Part shown: one piece after another, positions 35,895-50,198 of the stretch | Numbering within the stretch: position 1 is the first letter of the stretch | How the letters are laid out: the number at the start of each line of letters is the position of its first letter | Source of the DNA: Auanema rhodensis | Taxonomy: Eukaryota > Nematoda > Chromadorea > Rhabditida > Rhabditidae | Assembly (NCBI GenBank): GCA_964057225.1 | Contig: OZ059898.1 | Span: forward strand, 12,921,767 to 12,985,766 | Direction of reading: 5' to 3' | Length of the DNA stretch: 64,000 nt | The notes under the pieces: generated by a model | Databases searched by the model: none | What the model was told of the DNA's origin: nothing | What the model saw: the letters and a program-made list of their open reading frames with translations, nothing else | Translations under genes and position numbers: made by a program

Positions 35895-37731
35895 TGAGAA
35901 GTGGTTGGATGAAACTACAATAAAATTAAAAGAAGACCAGATCATTTTGAATTGCCAGTTCTGGAAAAATATTTTTCATTCTGATTCTGATCTATCTTAT
36001 TCCGATGACGACGGTGCACGTCAAATGAATGATAAGATAAAATAAATAAGAGAGAAAGGCTCCTTGAAAAGAGAGAGCGATAGAGAGAGATAGAGATAGA
36101 GAGATGAAGAAAGAAAGAGAGAACGCAGTTAAGAGATAAAGAGAGAGAAGAGAAAAAGACAGGGGCTATGGGAAAACTTAACAGGGAGAGCTACGTGTAC
36201 AAGTTAAGGTTAATAATAGCTGCAAGGAGTTTGAAGAATTTTCTTCAAAAAAAAAGAACGTGATCTTCTCAATAAGTGTTTCAAAAATTTTTAAAATATA
36301 ATATATGTATATGAATCTGCTTATAATTTGAGAAAAATGTTGAAAGTTGATCTATTAATCTAAAACTATTATTTAACTATTTTTTCAAAAAAAGAGAGAG
36401 AGAAAGAGAGATTTAAAGTATGAATCATTTTTGCCAATAAGTAAAGAGGGATAAAGAAAGTAAGGGAGGTCTGCGAAGGACAGGACAGATGAAGAGAGAA
36501 AAGGATTGGTAAGGATCGATAGAAGAACCGAAAATAGGTAAAACATGCTGCTCTTTTAAGGTGGAAAGTTTGGAATATAGAGAATATGAAGCATAGCTAA
36601 CTAACTATATAATTGTATATTATACATGTTATCGAAGTTGTTAAAATATAAATATAATATAAGATAATATAATATATTTCATATAATTTATTGATAAAGT
36701 TGTTGATGGAAATCAAATTTTGTTATTCATAGCTTAAAATAGAGGAAGAAGGTGATTTAAGTATCAAAAGAGGGGGTTGAATGAAAAGAGAAGAGGATAA
36801 AGAGGAGAGTTACACGAGAAAAAGAAACCGTGGGAGTGGATTGCTATCTAATCCATCTTATAAATCGATTTTTTATATATAAAATGGATATATAGTTAAC
36901 TGCTGACAGTCGATAACTAAATTAGGAAAATGAAAATATATTCTTAAATAATTTAATTTATAATATATATATATATATATACGGATAATATATAGTATAG
37001 TTAAGTTTTTCGAAGTAGTATATTTGAATTTAAAAATAAATTTCATTTTCTAAACAGAAGAACAAGAAGCACATCTGAATCACATTTGTTTGCCAATGTT
37101 GTTAAGAAAAATTGTCAAATTCTCTGTTATTTTTGAGAAATATTTCAAGCTTTTTCCATTTTTTTATAGAAAAAAACTGCAAAGAAGCTGCACTTTAGTG
37201 GAAATTTGGAAAACAAAAAGATGAGAAATCAGATTCATATTTGACTGATTGAATGAGAAGTCAGAAAAAAACGAAGAAAAATGAATATTTAAACTATTAA
37301 ATAGATAATGAAAATGATGTTAATGTTTTTCATATAGTTAACTAAAATTATATATATTTATTTAATTAATTATAATATTATATTTAAATTTATATAATTT
37401 AAATATTTAAATAACTTATTGAAATGGAAATATTTGTCCTTTTCCTCATCCCTTAATTTATATTCACTTGATTGAACTTAGATGTCTACATCTAGCTTTG
37501 CTTCTTAGCTTCTATACAACTTGGAAATCCAAATTTTGAGTTCCTGTTGCTGGCCAACGTTCATGGCAACGTTATGAAACGATACTATTCGGCTATATTA
37601 TGAACTTTTAACTGTTCGTTTTAACTGTTTTTTTCAGATTTTTTTAATAAAAAAAATATTTTTTACAATAAAATGATTATGATGATTATATTTTATGAAC
37701 ATAACTGTGAGTCAACATCATAGATATCATC

Positions 37732-38171
37732 ATGAGTGCTGGATTAAAACGAGGATTAATCACAGCCAGTATTGGACAATCTGAAGGTCATCAACTACCA
37801 GCAGCTAATTCACAACTTGTTACACAGGTATCATCACAACTATCTTCTTCCACATTTAAAATTAGAAAATTTGCAAATAATTTCTATTGCTATTGAAGAA
37901 TGTTGAAAATGACAAAAAGGCTAAAAAGACAATGTGTATCTATACGAACGATTTTTAAAAATTATTTGCAGACCGAGGAGAAACAGAAAACATTACGGGA
38001 ACTTTGCTCAAAATATGAAAAATTGAAACTAGGTCTGTGTGTTTACATATCGTGGACTTTACAATTGAAAAATACGTATGTTCAGAGTTGGATATACATA
38101 CGAAAGAGAATGATGAACTTTCAAAGAGACTACACTCATTACAGGTATTATATGAGAAAGTTGGAGAGAGA

Positions 38172-38207
<36 letters not shown>

Positions 38208-38803
38208 TTAAAATTTATTTTTCAGAATGTAGTTCCTTTACTTGATAAGCAGAAAGAAGAACATGTTCAAAAAATTAAAAATCGTCAATATGAAGAGAAA
38301 AAACGACGAAAAGAGCATATTGCAATAAAGGAAGAATTAATTATTGAAAAGAAAGAATATGAATTATCAGAAAAAAAGTTGAATGATTTAACAATGAAAT
38401 ATGAACAACTTTTAAAAATAGGTTTTACTCTTTTATGCTTATTCATATATACATATATTATATGAAAAATTATTATTTACAGACGATGAATCGAAAATGA
38501 AACAAGCGAAATATCGTGAACAAATTGAAAAGTTTGAAGCTGAAAAGAAGGAGCTAACATCTGCATTAGCCAAGGATGAGCCTATTCTTAAAGTAAGCTA
38601 TTACGAGAAACTTTATGACAAAAATGAACAAAAAACAATAAATTCAGGACTTACGTGAATATTTGAGCCAAATAGCAAAAAGTGTTTTTGAACAGCAACA
38701 GAACTTAGAACATATGCAAATAGGTTAGTTTATGGTAGTTTGGGACTGTGTGCAGAAGATATATAGAAGTGATTGCGATAGAAACACAGAAAGAAAGCGA
38801 GAT

Positions 38804-38888
<85 letters not shown>

Positions 38889-41502
38889 AGATAGAGAAAG
38901 AAACTTAAATAAGAAGGAAAGAGAAGAAAATGAAGTAATTGTAGTAAAATAACTAATCTAAATATAGAATGTAAATGATATAAGGATTCGTATCATGAAT
39001 ACGTAGCATATTAGAGAAGTTTAATCATTTTAATCCATACCAGTTATAATAGAAAATAAAAAAAAGGAAAAGTTCATTGAGATTTCCAATGATTAATAGG
39101 AAAATTCAAAAAAAAATTAAATAAAACGTTGTTTTATTATTCAAATAATTATAATACGTTATAGGAATTAAATCATCATATAATGATTTACGAAATTTAC
39201 AAAAAAAAATTCGTGTGGAGAAACGAAATCAAGCAGCTTTAAAGGCTAAAATTGATCAAAACTATGAATTATTACAACGTAAAGAGGTAAGATAAACTAT
39301 AAATATTATATATATTATATATAAAATATATAATAACTTGTATAAAATACAAATATGTGTCTGCATACCTTGATTCGTTTTTTTTTAAATATTTATAAAG
39401 AGATATTATAAAAGTTGTGAAAGCAACCTGATTATACGTCATATTTAAGGATTATAATTCGAAATAAAATTAGCATAAAAATGCGATAAGTGTGAACTTT
39501 CAACGATTACTCTTCACGTGAAGTCACACAATTTGAAAAATCTTACGTGAAAATTACGTGGAGAAGCTAATATATAATATTCTAATAAATTTTACAACGT
39601 TAAATACTATATACATATAGTTAAATATATGCAAATATAACTATAATTTCAATTTAAATTTATATTTCCGTTTCCTCATTTATCTAAAAACTCACGTATT
39701 CAATTGAAAAAAAATTAATTTGCATAATATTTGCGGTCAATGTGATGTTGAATGATTTATCCCCATAATTCGACACTTGATTGTGCAATATTGCTCGGAA
39801 AAAAAAATAAAATGATACAGATCATATATAATATCTGGGAAAAAAACAAAATTTACTCAATTGAATATAGTTAATTGAATATTTTAGAAACAAGTTGAAG
39901 AATTAGAATTAACACAAGATAACTATATGGATAGTAATCATGAACGTGAATTAGACGACCGTCGGAAACAAATACATGATTTAGAAGAAATATGGTTAGG
40001 ATTAAATGATAAGGTATACTTACATATATATGAATAGTTAATATAGTTATTTTAATTATTTTCAAGTTAATATCGTCGGAAATTCGACAAGCTGAGATAC
40101 GACAACAGAGAAATCGAGCAGAAAAAAGGAAGAAGAGATTGGAAGCAAAAATTCGATTACTTCAGATGCATCCGTAAGTCGAATGAAAAATCAATTATAC
40201 TGATTGAATCATATAATTCAGAACACCATCTCTGTATAAGGGATTCATGAAGACGGAAGAAGCCATACCTAAGTCAAATGTAACTCGACAATCTCAGAGA
40301 TCAGAGAATAGAAGTCGACGATCTAATAAATCAATAACAAGAGATTTTATTGAAGTACATTACGAGGGGAATGGGGGGGGGAGACGGAGATGAGAGGAAT
40401 GTTAAAAGGAAATCTTTTAGAAATCAAGATTAGAAACGATGGAAATGGAAAAAGAATATTTAGAAACATCAAATGATCTTCCATCTCATATAGAATATGA
40501 AGAATATGATTATGTGAAAAAGCAAAAACATGATCGAGATCAGGTAAATAAGAAGATTTGATTGTGTATGTTGATGATGTACTTTGATATTGCCATCTTT
40601 AGTTCATTAAATCAACAGAAACTGAAGCAGAATCAGCATTGAAGAATCAGAATATGAAAGAAGAACGAACTGTTTTAGAACTTCGTACCGAAGTTGAAGC
40701 TATTGAAAAGAATGTTTCAAATCTGCAAAAGATTATCCAGGTTCTGTAGTATCTAGTTAACCTACAGAGAAGATGTTCATAGATGTATTTAGACAAAGAA
40801 AGGTGAAATCAAAACGAATGAAGATAGGATTGCTGGAGTACGGGAGAAAATTAGTGAATTAGAAGATCAACGTGATAACTTACGTGCCAAATTGGATGAA
40901 TTAAAAGAGAAAAAGGTATTTAATTATATATTTATATGTATATATAATAAATATAATTAAGGAAATCGAAGCTGAAAATTCAATTAAACAGTTGAACAAG
41001 GAAAAAGAAATGTTGGAAGAGAAACGAAATGAATTATTAGCTGACATTCGTGGTTTGGAACGTGAAATAGCTGAATCAAAGCATAAATTATCAATGATTA
41101 TAGCATGGAAGAATAGTATAAACTATAAAGTAAAATTATTATATTATATAATTATTCAAATTATTTGATTTTACCTCCTTTCCTATTTATTTTTTATTTT
41201 TAGGAATTGAAAGATTTAGCTGTTGCTAAAGATTATTGGAATCAAAAGGTTCGTGAAGCTGAACAAGATATTAAAAATTTGGAAGAAACTTTACAAGTTG
41301 CTAAAAAAGCAAATTCATTAGTAAAACAAGAATTGAAGATAGTTAAGCCTTATGGTAATACAATGCAACAACTTTATTATTTATCTGTTTTATTCGAATT
41401 TTAGAACCTGAAACATACGAATATGAAATGCTCAAGTTTGAAGAGAGTCAGTTGAATCATGAACTTGCTAAGCTTAAAAGGAAAAAGCAGCTGATCAACT
41501 GA
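37732..41502 (+). CDS. Long coiled-coil protein of unknown function (16 exons, 669 aa)
   Basis: Exons: 37732-37827, 37972-38032, 38086-38144, 38226-38421, 38483-38592, 38648-38723, 39165-39286, 39888-40013, 40067-40173, 40222-40354, 40421-40543, 40603-40740, 40793-40915, 40962-41129, 41204-41354, 41405-41502 (TGA). All junctions keep frame. Nearly the whole protein after residue 33 is rich in E, K, R, Q and L with heptad spacing, so it should form an extended rod that dimerises. A basic, Ser/Arg-rich break (TRQSQRSENRSRRSNKS, roughly residues 340-356) interrupts the coil. Candidates include cytoskeletal, centrosomal or synaptonemal proteins, but I cannot assign one. The first intron may hide a small exon (NVENDKKAKK is open at 37899-37931) but no frame-preserving donor was found. 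Intron 6 contains a 76-bp pure (GA)n repeat, intron 7 an ACGTGA cluster. Confidence 0.85.
38809..38884. repeat. (GA)38 microsatellite inside an intron
   Basis: Seventy-six bases of uninterrupted GA in intron 6 of the coiled-coil gene, on the transcribed strand as purines. It is the longest pure GA tract in the window. Confidence 0.95.
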
Positions 41503-42060
41503 ATCAGAATGAAAACATTATGTTTAGCATGGGAATATGTCTGACTAGTTCCATCTTTCACAGCAATTTTGAGTAAAAAATATGTGAAAAATTGTAATTT
41601 TTCATTAAAAATGACTAAATATTGTGATAGTATGACGGTTATTTTATATTTTCTTTTAATATGAAATAGTTTTTTTTCAATTTTCATTGTTTAATTATAA
41701 GATTTTATTATATAAATTTATAAATTTATATGTTTAATTCATGATCTTTGATTTACATTTGTGTTTATAATTTCCACGAATACTTTAGAAATGTTGAATT
41801 GATTGATAAAACTTATAATTAAGTTAATCTTTGATTTCAATAATAACTTCTTTATAACTTATATGGTATATAGTTAAATTTGAGAAAATTTAATGGGATT
41901 TAAAGAATAAAATACAACCGGTAATATCATTCCATATTTCTCAAAATGAAATTTGACTCGACAACCGTTGTGCATGGCATTTGAATATTCTATTTCGAGT
42001 AACTTTTAAAGAATTGAAGTACGAAGGTGGAAAAAAGTGAAAGAATGTAAGTATGTATGT

Positions 42061-42064
<4 letters not shown>

Positions 42065-42108
<44 letters not shown>
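42065..42108. repeat. (GA)n microsatellite
   Basis: About 22 pure GA units. Confidence 0.95.
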
Positions 42109-42111
<3 letters not shown>

Positions 42112-42362
42112 AAGAGAAGGAAGAGAATTGAACTGAGATGGTCATTCGAAGCTTTTTCTTTATTTCTTTTAGTTTTTAAATATTTTCTTTGTCGGAAGAA
42201 AAGATCAGAATAGTATCGTCTGTAAAACATATGAGATCAGAGAGTTAACTACTGTTTGCAAAAGATAAACGATGACTCATACGAGTTCAAAGAAAAAGAC
42301 AAAACTATTATTTACAGTCTTCTTTGTTGCCTCACTATTCCATTTTGTTCTCCCCTTCTCTT

Positions 42363-42367
<5 letters not shown>

Positions 42368-42407
<40 letters not shown>
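42368..42407. repeat. (CT)n microsatellite
   Basis: About 20 pure CT units, followed by imperfect CT to about 42440. With the GA tract at 42540-42587 it forms an inverted purine/pyrimidine pair about 130 bp apart. Confidence 0.95.
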
Positions 42408-42413
<6 letters not shown>

Positions 42414-44610
42414 AGCTCTCTATCTCTCCCTCTCTCTCTCTCTACCTCGAAATCCTTTTCTTTCTCTCAATTCCTCATTTTTATACAAAAGTAGTTCATT
42501 GAACCAGAATTTAAGCGAAAAATATAAAGAGAGAAAAAAGGAGAGAGAAAAGGAGAGAGAGGGAGAGAGAGAGAGAGAGAGAGAGAAAAGAAAGAGAACG
42601 AGAGGTAAAAAAGATTTTGAGATAAGTATGAAATGAAAAAGTTTGTCTAGAAAATGAACTTCAACACACATGTAATATCTAGTATAGTATATAATATTTC
42701 TCTTATAAAATCGAATCAATCTCTTTTTAAACTCTTGTAATCTCTCATAATTCTCTCTTAATTCAGCATTTTTTTAAATTTTGATTTCTCTTGTTCTTGC
42801 AACTTAACTAACTAACAAAATTCTTATACTTAATTCGTTCATTGTTTTACTTTTCAGTTTTATAATGCTTTCAATCTTACCCTTTTAAACTTTTTTTAAA
42901 TTGAAATATCATCAGAAATATGGTTTCCTCCTCATCATACATATGTAGAACTACCTAGCTACTAACTGCAGCTTGCTTGCTTGCTCACTCGCATGAAGCT
43001 TTGTCTCCGCCCGCTTCACACATCGTCTAATCAGTTGAGTATCTAAGTGACATAGACAGACAGCACGAGAACACTCAGAGCATATCAGTACATCCAAAAA
43101 TCACGTGTCATAGTATTGATAAATCAAAAAAAAAAACTTTATATTCAATCCTTATGAATGAGTTTCTAATTCTTCTTCCTATCCACTATTTTTAATCTTC
43201 TCACCTTTCAATTGCAGTCTCATATTATTGAATTTTGGTTGTTCCAGCGCTCATGTTCGGCTTCTGATATTCGAATCTCAAATTAGAAGAAATTCTCTTT
43301 TTCTTTTTCTCACAATCCATCTCTGTTTTCAATTCTTTTTTTTTTGGTTGCTGAGCAGTCTAGTTGCCTTCATGAAGCTTTTGTTCTTTCCTTCTTCACT
43401 CATATCTCAACGTAATTCGTTCAAAAAAACTTTTTTTTGCTACTAATATCGATTTTAATATAATCTTTTTGTTTATTTAGCTGAATATATATATATATAT
43501 GTTATATATTTTATATTTTATTATATAACATATATATATATACACATATATAATTCAAATTAATATAATTAATTCAATACAAGGCTTTTTTTTTAAATTA
43601 TTTCACATAATATTTTCATATTTAAGCTTATTTAAGCTTATTTAAAAACCTCTTTTCTAGCATTTTCATTGAAACATCATCCTAAAGTACATTCTTCGCT
43701 CTACGGTACTCTAGACAAACAAATGAAATAGTGTGTTGAAGTGAATAATCGATCTGTTCCAATATTCTTATATTAACTTTATTCATTTAAGATAATTCTT
43801 ATTTTAAGTTTATACAATTTTAAATTAAATTCAATATATAGATTTATAGGTAATATACATGTGTCTTTAAAAGATATTATTAAAGAAAATCACTTTTTAT
43901 TGTCTTCAAATCTTCTTGGTTTCTCTGTATCTCTCTCGCATTCCCTTTGAAACGTAGACATGGGCACGTACATAGGAACTGAGATATAGAAAGAGAGAGA
44001 GAGAATTATTTCCATTTCTCTCCCTCTATCTCTCTCACAACATTTCCTCTTATAATTTCTCTATCTATCTATCTGTCTATCTAACTCTCTCTCTCTATCT
44101 CTCTACCTCTCTCTCTATCTGTCTCCATCTTTTCACTATGAACAGAAATTGATTAGATACCTTTGCGAAAGTTTCATCACCATGTTTATTACTTTTAGAA
44201 ATTTGAATATTACCTATATTGAAGCAAAATAAAATATAACTATTTCTATTTCTTATTTCATATAATTCTTATAAATGTTTTTATTATTATTATATTTCTT
44301 GGAACGATCTCTGCACAACATCGAAATAGAGGTAAAACTGGAAACTATATAGGCAGAGTGCGTGCCACCTACGATCGATCATCAACAATGCAACAACGTA
44401 CGCACTACGAACTAATCGGTCTTTCCTTTTTGGCATAGCCTCCTAAATGTACTATTTCATATAATATATATCATACATCAATATATGTTTTCTAATTACC
44501 TTTTGATCTAAAATTACCTTGTTTCTAATATGTAGATACATATAGATCTTTGCATTATATCTCCGTATCTTCTCTTCTCTCTTTTTTTATTTTTCTGTAA
44601 CCTGTCTCTC

Positions 44611-44625
<15 letters not shown>

Positions 44626-44672
<47 letters not shown>
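44626..44672. repeat. (CT)n microsatellite
   Basis: About 23 pure CT units preceded by imperfect CT from 44602. Confidence 0.95.
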
Positions 44673-44675
<3 letters not shown>

Positions 44676-45165
44676 TCATTGCGTGTGCGTGAAGGCTTAT
44701 TTCTTTAACATACATGTTAAGAATAACATGATGATATCAGTTTTTTCATCTCTGTGTCTATCTTTTCTTTGAATTTTCAAAGAACAGTAGTCTGTTCTCT
44801 CAATCACAATTTATGTTCTACTCAATTTGTATTATTATTTTATTTTATTTTATAATAAAATAAAAAATATTTTTATTACTATTTTTATTGATTTTTTTAT
44901 TATTTGTTCTTTTTAAGTATTTCCATGATTTCTGATAATTTATAGGACACTTTTTATCTTGAACAAATTAAAATGACATCATCATTACCTTCTTTAGTTT
45001 TACAACATTTCTCGTCTTTAATCATCTTATTTTCAATTCTTTTTTTTGTGTTTAATTTCGTTAAGTCTTGATCAAACTATAATTTTTTAAATTTATTTGT
45101 AGTTTAATTTAGAAAAAAAAAGAAGCTTTGAAGACACATGAACAAACTTTTATTTTAATAGGAAT

Positions 45166-45847
45166 ATGGAACCATCTTATAATATTCTAACTAAACCGAA
45201 TTTTTTGGAAAAAGAACAAAATGATTGTTATCCATACTATATTAAACAACATTCTAAGGAAATATATTCTTCTGTCAGGTATAACTTCAACTTTTTAAAA
45301 AAAAACTTTTTTTTTACTGATATTTTCATTAAAAGATTATTATATTCTGTTAATAGATATATAGATATAGTTATACATACTATGTTCAATGATAGTTAAT
45401 CAGAACAACTTGAAATTAGCATAATTGTAATTTTAATTTAACGTGACATTAGCATAATTGAACGTTACACTCTTTCCGCTTTATTTCCTAATTTTGCACG
45501 TAAGAATTGGTTGATCTCATTAAACTTGTTAAACGCTGTTCAAATATCTTAATTATACAGTTTTGAATTTCATTTTAACTATGTATTATTTGACCATTAA
45601 CTATATGATATAGTTACGGAAAATTGTGTTTTCCTTTGTAATTCAGACGTTCATTTTAATTATATTTAGAGTCATAATAATAATTCTTAGATAAAATGAA
45701 ATATTATTATTTCTCATACGTAATTGATATAGATTATGTGTTAATATGATATCTTTGAATATATATATATATTATATATTATATATAATATTTCAATATT
45801 ATCATTATTTTTAGTTAAAGAATATCTATTATAGTATACGTATAGTT

Positions 45848-45897
<50 letters not shown>

Positions 45898-48760
45898 GGA
45901 CAGTGAGAGAAAGAAAACGAATAAAACAACTTTTTACAGTTTTTTCTTTTAAGTTTAAATAGTAGCAGTTCTTCCTCATCATCTGATGGCAGCCTACAAT
46001 CAAGCCCGAATCGACTTCCCTTGAAATATCATATATCGCCTAGAGGATACGTGCACGATATAGTTGATTTAGCGGAATTTGTTGAAGAATCATCACCATT
46101 ATCGTCAGATAAAAAACTTGAAACGCATGAAATTAACGTGGATTCACTAACATCAGCCTCATCATCAACATCATTGCCTTATCCAAAACTTCCAAATAAT
46201 GTATGCCCAACAACATGTTCAGTATGTGGAGATCGAGCAACCGGATATCATTATGAAGTAGGTTTTAAAGCTTGAGAAGTTTTTCAGTTTAATATTCATG
46301 TCTGATTCAAATATTTAAGTTGAAAACAAATTCAAAATCAGGATCAGAAAGTTTTCGTTGTATATAGCTTTTATTGAGAAATTTTTGTAATATCCAATTT
46401 CGTTAATGCAATTATTCGATTTCATAGGTACCATCGTGTAATGGATGTAAAACCTTTTTTCGACGAACAGTATTAGCTCAGAAGCAGCACATCTGTGTAA
46501 AAGGAGGCAAATGCTTTGAAAACCCGTCTAAAGGTATTTGATTGAATGGCATGAACAGCGTTTAAAGAAATAGAATTCAGAACGTCGATGCACCTGTAAG
46601 GCTTGTCGATTCCGGAAATGTGTAGATGTCGGAATGAATCCTTTAGGTTGGTTACATAATCGAATATTTCACTCTTACTCCTTCTCTTTCCCTTTCTTTA
46701 TCTCTCTCTCTCTCTCTCTCTTTACCTTGATATTCCCTTTTAGCCATTCAACAATCTGGAGATGTCTCTCATACAGAATTTTTCAATGAAATTACAAAGA
46801 AACGAAAAACATCAAAAGGTCAACTAAGTGAAGAGCCACCCTTACAGATTGTCCGTAACGTCCTCCATGAATATTGTGTTATCTCTCTATATGTTGCAGG
46901 CTCGTACAGGCAGATCATTATCATTTCTTGAAGATGAAACAGAGAGAATGATCTCACAATTGATGTATCTAGAACTTAAGGTGAAATCTTTTAATTTTCC
47001 GTTCAAAATGATTCTTTTTCAATCTTTAGTCTGAACAATTTCGTTACTGCAAATATAATCCAAGTCCATTTGCATTACCTAATTTAATAGAATTAATTAA
47101 TAAAGAGAATCAATTTCCTTTGGCTGATCGTTTAGGTGTAAGTTTTTTATTATAAAATAATTATTTTTAAATTAAAAAGATTTAATTATATGTATATAGT
47201 TATGAGCAAAAGAAATACCAAACATTGTAATAGGCACCATGGGAGGGGGGGGGGGGTTTCTAGAATTACTTATATCAATCAACACCTTGTTTGTCTAAAA
47301 ATATGAATAAGGATACTTTCTTTTTTGAAAATCCTGAAATATTATTTCTTCAGTTCATCAAATTCGCTTCTTTTTTGCTTCAAAACTCTTATTAACTGTC
47401 GTGTTGCTCAATCAGATTCATAGCATACTGTATCTAACCCAAACGGGTGCGTCTGATGTTCCGGTTTGAGTGTACTCGGTTTTTTCTTCTAAAACTATCC
47501 GTTTCCGTTATCTGTCATGTGTGAAAGGAATGAAAAGCTTAATGTGTGTCTATTCCGAAAGTTTCTTGAATCCATGATACATAGTTTACATTGAATGAAT
47601 GAATGAATGAATGTGGTGATGAGTTTTATTTAGCCGATGCCAAATTGGCCTTTACTTGATCAAGATGATTTCAAAAAATATGATTCAGATGGAAAAGTAG
47701 TGTTTAATCCAGTACCTGAAAGGTAAATTTATAAATATACTAAAGTTTTATTATATATTTATTAGAAAACATTGGTTAATATTTGATCTTATAACATCTG
47801 TTGAATATGCCAAAACATTTTCATTTTTTCATCAATTATCTGATAGTGATAAGGTAAATGATTTTTGATTTTTTCTCTTTTTTTTTGTTCTTTGAATAAC
47901 TTTTTTTTGAAAATTTCATCTCTAAGTATCTCAAGTTACTAAAGTTTTCACACATACGAAACATGATTGAAATTGCACAAACATTTAATAAACTTGGAAT
48001 AATTTCAGATAAGCTTATTAAGAGCTACAGTATTATTATGCTTTAATCTTACCCAAGCATTTTATTCATTTCAACAAAAATCTTGTAATTTGATTTATCC
48101 GGATGGTACGACGTTGCGACGTCCACCACCGCCGTCACCTACTTGGGCTGATGTAGAGGAACGAAAAGCTAAAGATGCCCATAAGTATAATTTTAACTAT
48201 ATACATATAGTTAATGACATAATTGTTTTTCAGTTTTGGCTTAATTGAGCAAATGAAACGTAAATCAATTGAAATGCTTATACAAAAAAATTATACGAAA
48301 ACAGAATATGTATTATTAAGAAATATTATACTATGTAATCCAGGTATGGTTTCTAAATATTAATATATATATACATATATAATACTATTATTATTATTAT
48401 TAGCTGCTGTTTTATCGGAAAAAGGTAGTACACTTCTAGCTAAAGAGCGTGAACGAGTCACAAAGGCATTATTCAATCATTGTATGGCAGCATTGTAAGT
48501 TAATAAGATAATCTTCTTTCTATCTGTTCCTCTATTTAAAAACAGAATATTATACATATAACTAATATGTTGAAGCCTTTTATAAATATATTTTCAGTGG
48601 TTCTGCTGGTCCCGGACGATTTGCAGCTAATATTGCTATGATCAATGCATTTGAAGAACATGCCCAGTTTATGAAAGATTTTCATTTAATTATGAAAGTT
48701 ATGCATGTCAAATCGCCATTTCATGAAATAAGCTTAATAGAAGATATTATGAAGACATAA
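45166..48760 (+). CDS. Nuclear hormone receptor 2 (13 exons, 530 aa)
   Basis: Exons: 45166-45278, 45963-46257, 46428-46533, 46581-46646, 46744-46850, 46900-46980, 47030-47137, 47634-47722, 47766-47853, 48009-48184, 48234-48343, 48404-48494, 48598-48760. All keep frame; the weakest donor is GTCCGT after 46850. A long Ser-rich N-terminus leads to the DNA-binding domain: CSVCGDRATGYHYE with C123/C126, SCNGCKTFFRR with C140/C143, then CVKGGKC and CTCKACRFRKC. The ligand-binding domain follows, including HWLIFDLITSVEYAKTFSFF and a C-terminal KSPFHEISLIEDIMKT. It is a nematode-type nuclear receptor acting as a transcription factor. Layout resembles nuclear receptor 1 (WMMADLFLSVEFAKTF aligns with LIFDLITSVEYAKTF), so the two are likely related copies. 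Intron 1 holds a 40-bp (GA)n tract; an acceptor (ttttaatag) precedes the ATG by four bases. Confidence 0.93.
45851..45889. repeat. (GA)n microsatellite inside an intron
   Basis: About 20 GA units within intron 1 of nuclear receptor 2, about 75 bp before the exon-2 acceptor. Confidence 0.92.
47245..47256. repeat. G12 homopolymer inside an intron
   Basis: Twelve consecutive G on the sense strand of the 496-nt seventh intron of nuclear receptor 2. Confidence 0.9.
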
Positions 48761-50198
48761 CTATTACTAAAGATTACATCATCATCATTAGACTTAAACT
48801 ATATGATATATAGTTAATATAATATAATTTATACTCAGGAAGCACATTCATACATATAGATACATATACCAGCAGCATCTATTGTTAATTGATCTCAAAA
48901 TTATCGGTGAACTTCACATATTATATTTCTTTTTTTCTTTCAACATTTTTTTCTTTTTTATAACCTATGTGTATAGTTAACTATTAATTTTTATACTTTA
49001 TAGTAATATAACATATCAAATTGTTTAAATGTGTGAATTTAATGAAGATTAATTTACGAAAATCAGTATTATCTTTTCAATTTTAATAGAATACAGTATA
49101 ACTAACTCCTGTGCACTGAAAGTGGAATACTCAAAAAGCTTTTTGTATTGTTTGAAACAAACTACAAAAATTTCAGAAAAAAAATATGATGAATTTTAAA
49201 AAACATCTACCTTCAGCATCAGCAGCATCATAACATTTTTTTGTAGTTTGAAGGGTGTTGTCTGAGTTTTCTCAAGAGGTGTCTCATTTTCATCGCACAG
49301 CACTGTATATACCATGTATAATATTAATTATGAAATATATAGTTTAAAGCTCTTCTTCTTTATGTTTTTCTATTTAATTTTCTATTTTAACTATATGTAT
49401 GTAAGGAATCATGTATATCTATGTATATCTATGTATTTATGATTTTCTTTTTTTTTTCTTATAAATTAATAGATTATATATAATAATTAATATTCATATA
49501 ATTTAAAGAAACCGTTGTACATGATACTGATATACATAGCTGAATGATTCAGATCAAAGAGCTTAATCTATTATTATAAAGTTATGAAAAATAACTTTGG
49601 AACTACAAATACGGTTCCAAAACAATGTCTGCTCCTGAATTCAATCCAATCATTAAACATTACCATCCTTTGTACTATATATAGTATAGTATATATAGTA
49701 TAGTATAGTCTATATGTATAATATATTATTATTTATAATCAATTAATAAGATACAACCGTTCTGTTTAGACTTAAATTACTTGAATAGTATTTTTGTATA
49801 ACAACCATCGAATATTTACTATATTGGTTTTACGTGGAAAATTAGAATATTTGACGTTATGAGCTAGAGCTAATTAGCATATCAATTGTAATTGGACCTA
49901 ACTAAGTAGTTAACTATAATATGTATATTATTATAAAAATAAAAACAATTCATAAAATAAAATATATTTATTATAATTATGCATATATGTATATATATAT
50001 AATTAAACCCATATTCGGATTTTCTTTTTTTTTTCATTGATAAAGCATTTAGTTGATGATATTTCTTTTTTCTTTTAGAGAGAGAGAAAGAGAGAGGGTT
50101 TAGAGAGACAATTCTTCAGTTTTTTCCGCTTAAAGTGATTTAGTGAAAAAAAAAGAATTAATTCTTTTTTCGTCATTGAGCAGATTAGAAAAAGAATA
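48761..50198. other. Spacer between convergent nuclear receptor genes
   Basis: Nuclear receptors 2 and 3 end tail to tail here. The spacer is AT-rich, with repeated ATATAGTTAA motifs (48806, 48970), an array of short near-repeats around 49420-49440 and 49675-49710, and an ACAACCG…ACGTGG signature at 49752-49840. No gene. Confidence 0.45.

Larger units (their letters stand above)
33664..37731. other. 4-kb intergenic region between divergent genes
   Basis: Lies between the 5' ends of nuclear receptor 1 (-) and the coiled-coil gene (+), so it should hold both promoters. It consists of AT-rich DNA, GA-rich tracts (34629-34660, 34765-34800, 35862-35894, 36050-36160), a (TA)n tract (34850-34880) and a G13 run (35882-35894). 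An ACAACCG/ACGTGA signature spans 35561-35655. A 45-codon protein-like frame at 35908-36045 is discussed in the findings. Confidence 0.45.
41503..45165. other. 3.7-kb intergenic region upstream of nuclear receptor 2
   Basis: AT-rich DNA with dense CT/GA simple sequence and two ACAACCG signatures (41913, 41961). Short GC-richer islands at about 42955-43025 and 44340-44420 may be promoter elements of nuclear receptor 2. No gene is supported; open frames here are Leu/Ser or Glu/Arg readings of the microsatellites. Confidence 0.45.

Noticed and set aside
37900-38211. 103-codon frame overlapping the start of the coiled-coil gene
   Set aside because: It reads through introns in a different frame and ends in a GA-repeat Glu/Arg run; the spliced model is in frame throughout.
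42256-42719. Leu/Ser- and Glu/Arg-repeat frames on both strands
   Set aside because: They are translations of (CT)n/(GA)n microsatellites. The same applies to frames at 52995-53267, 53622-54077, 54178-54420, 54795-55004, 57549-57792 and 59212-59454.
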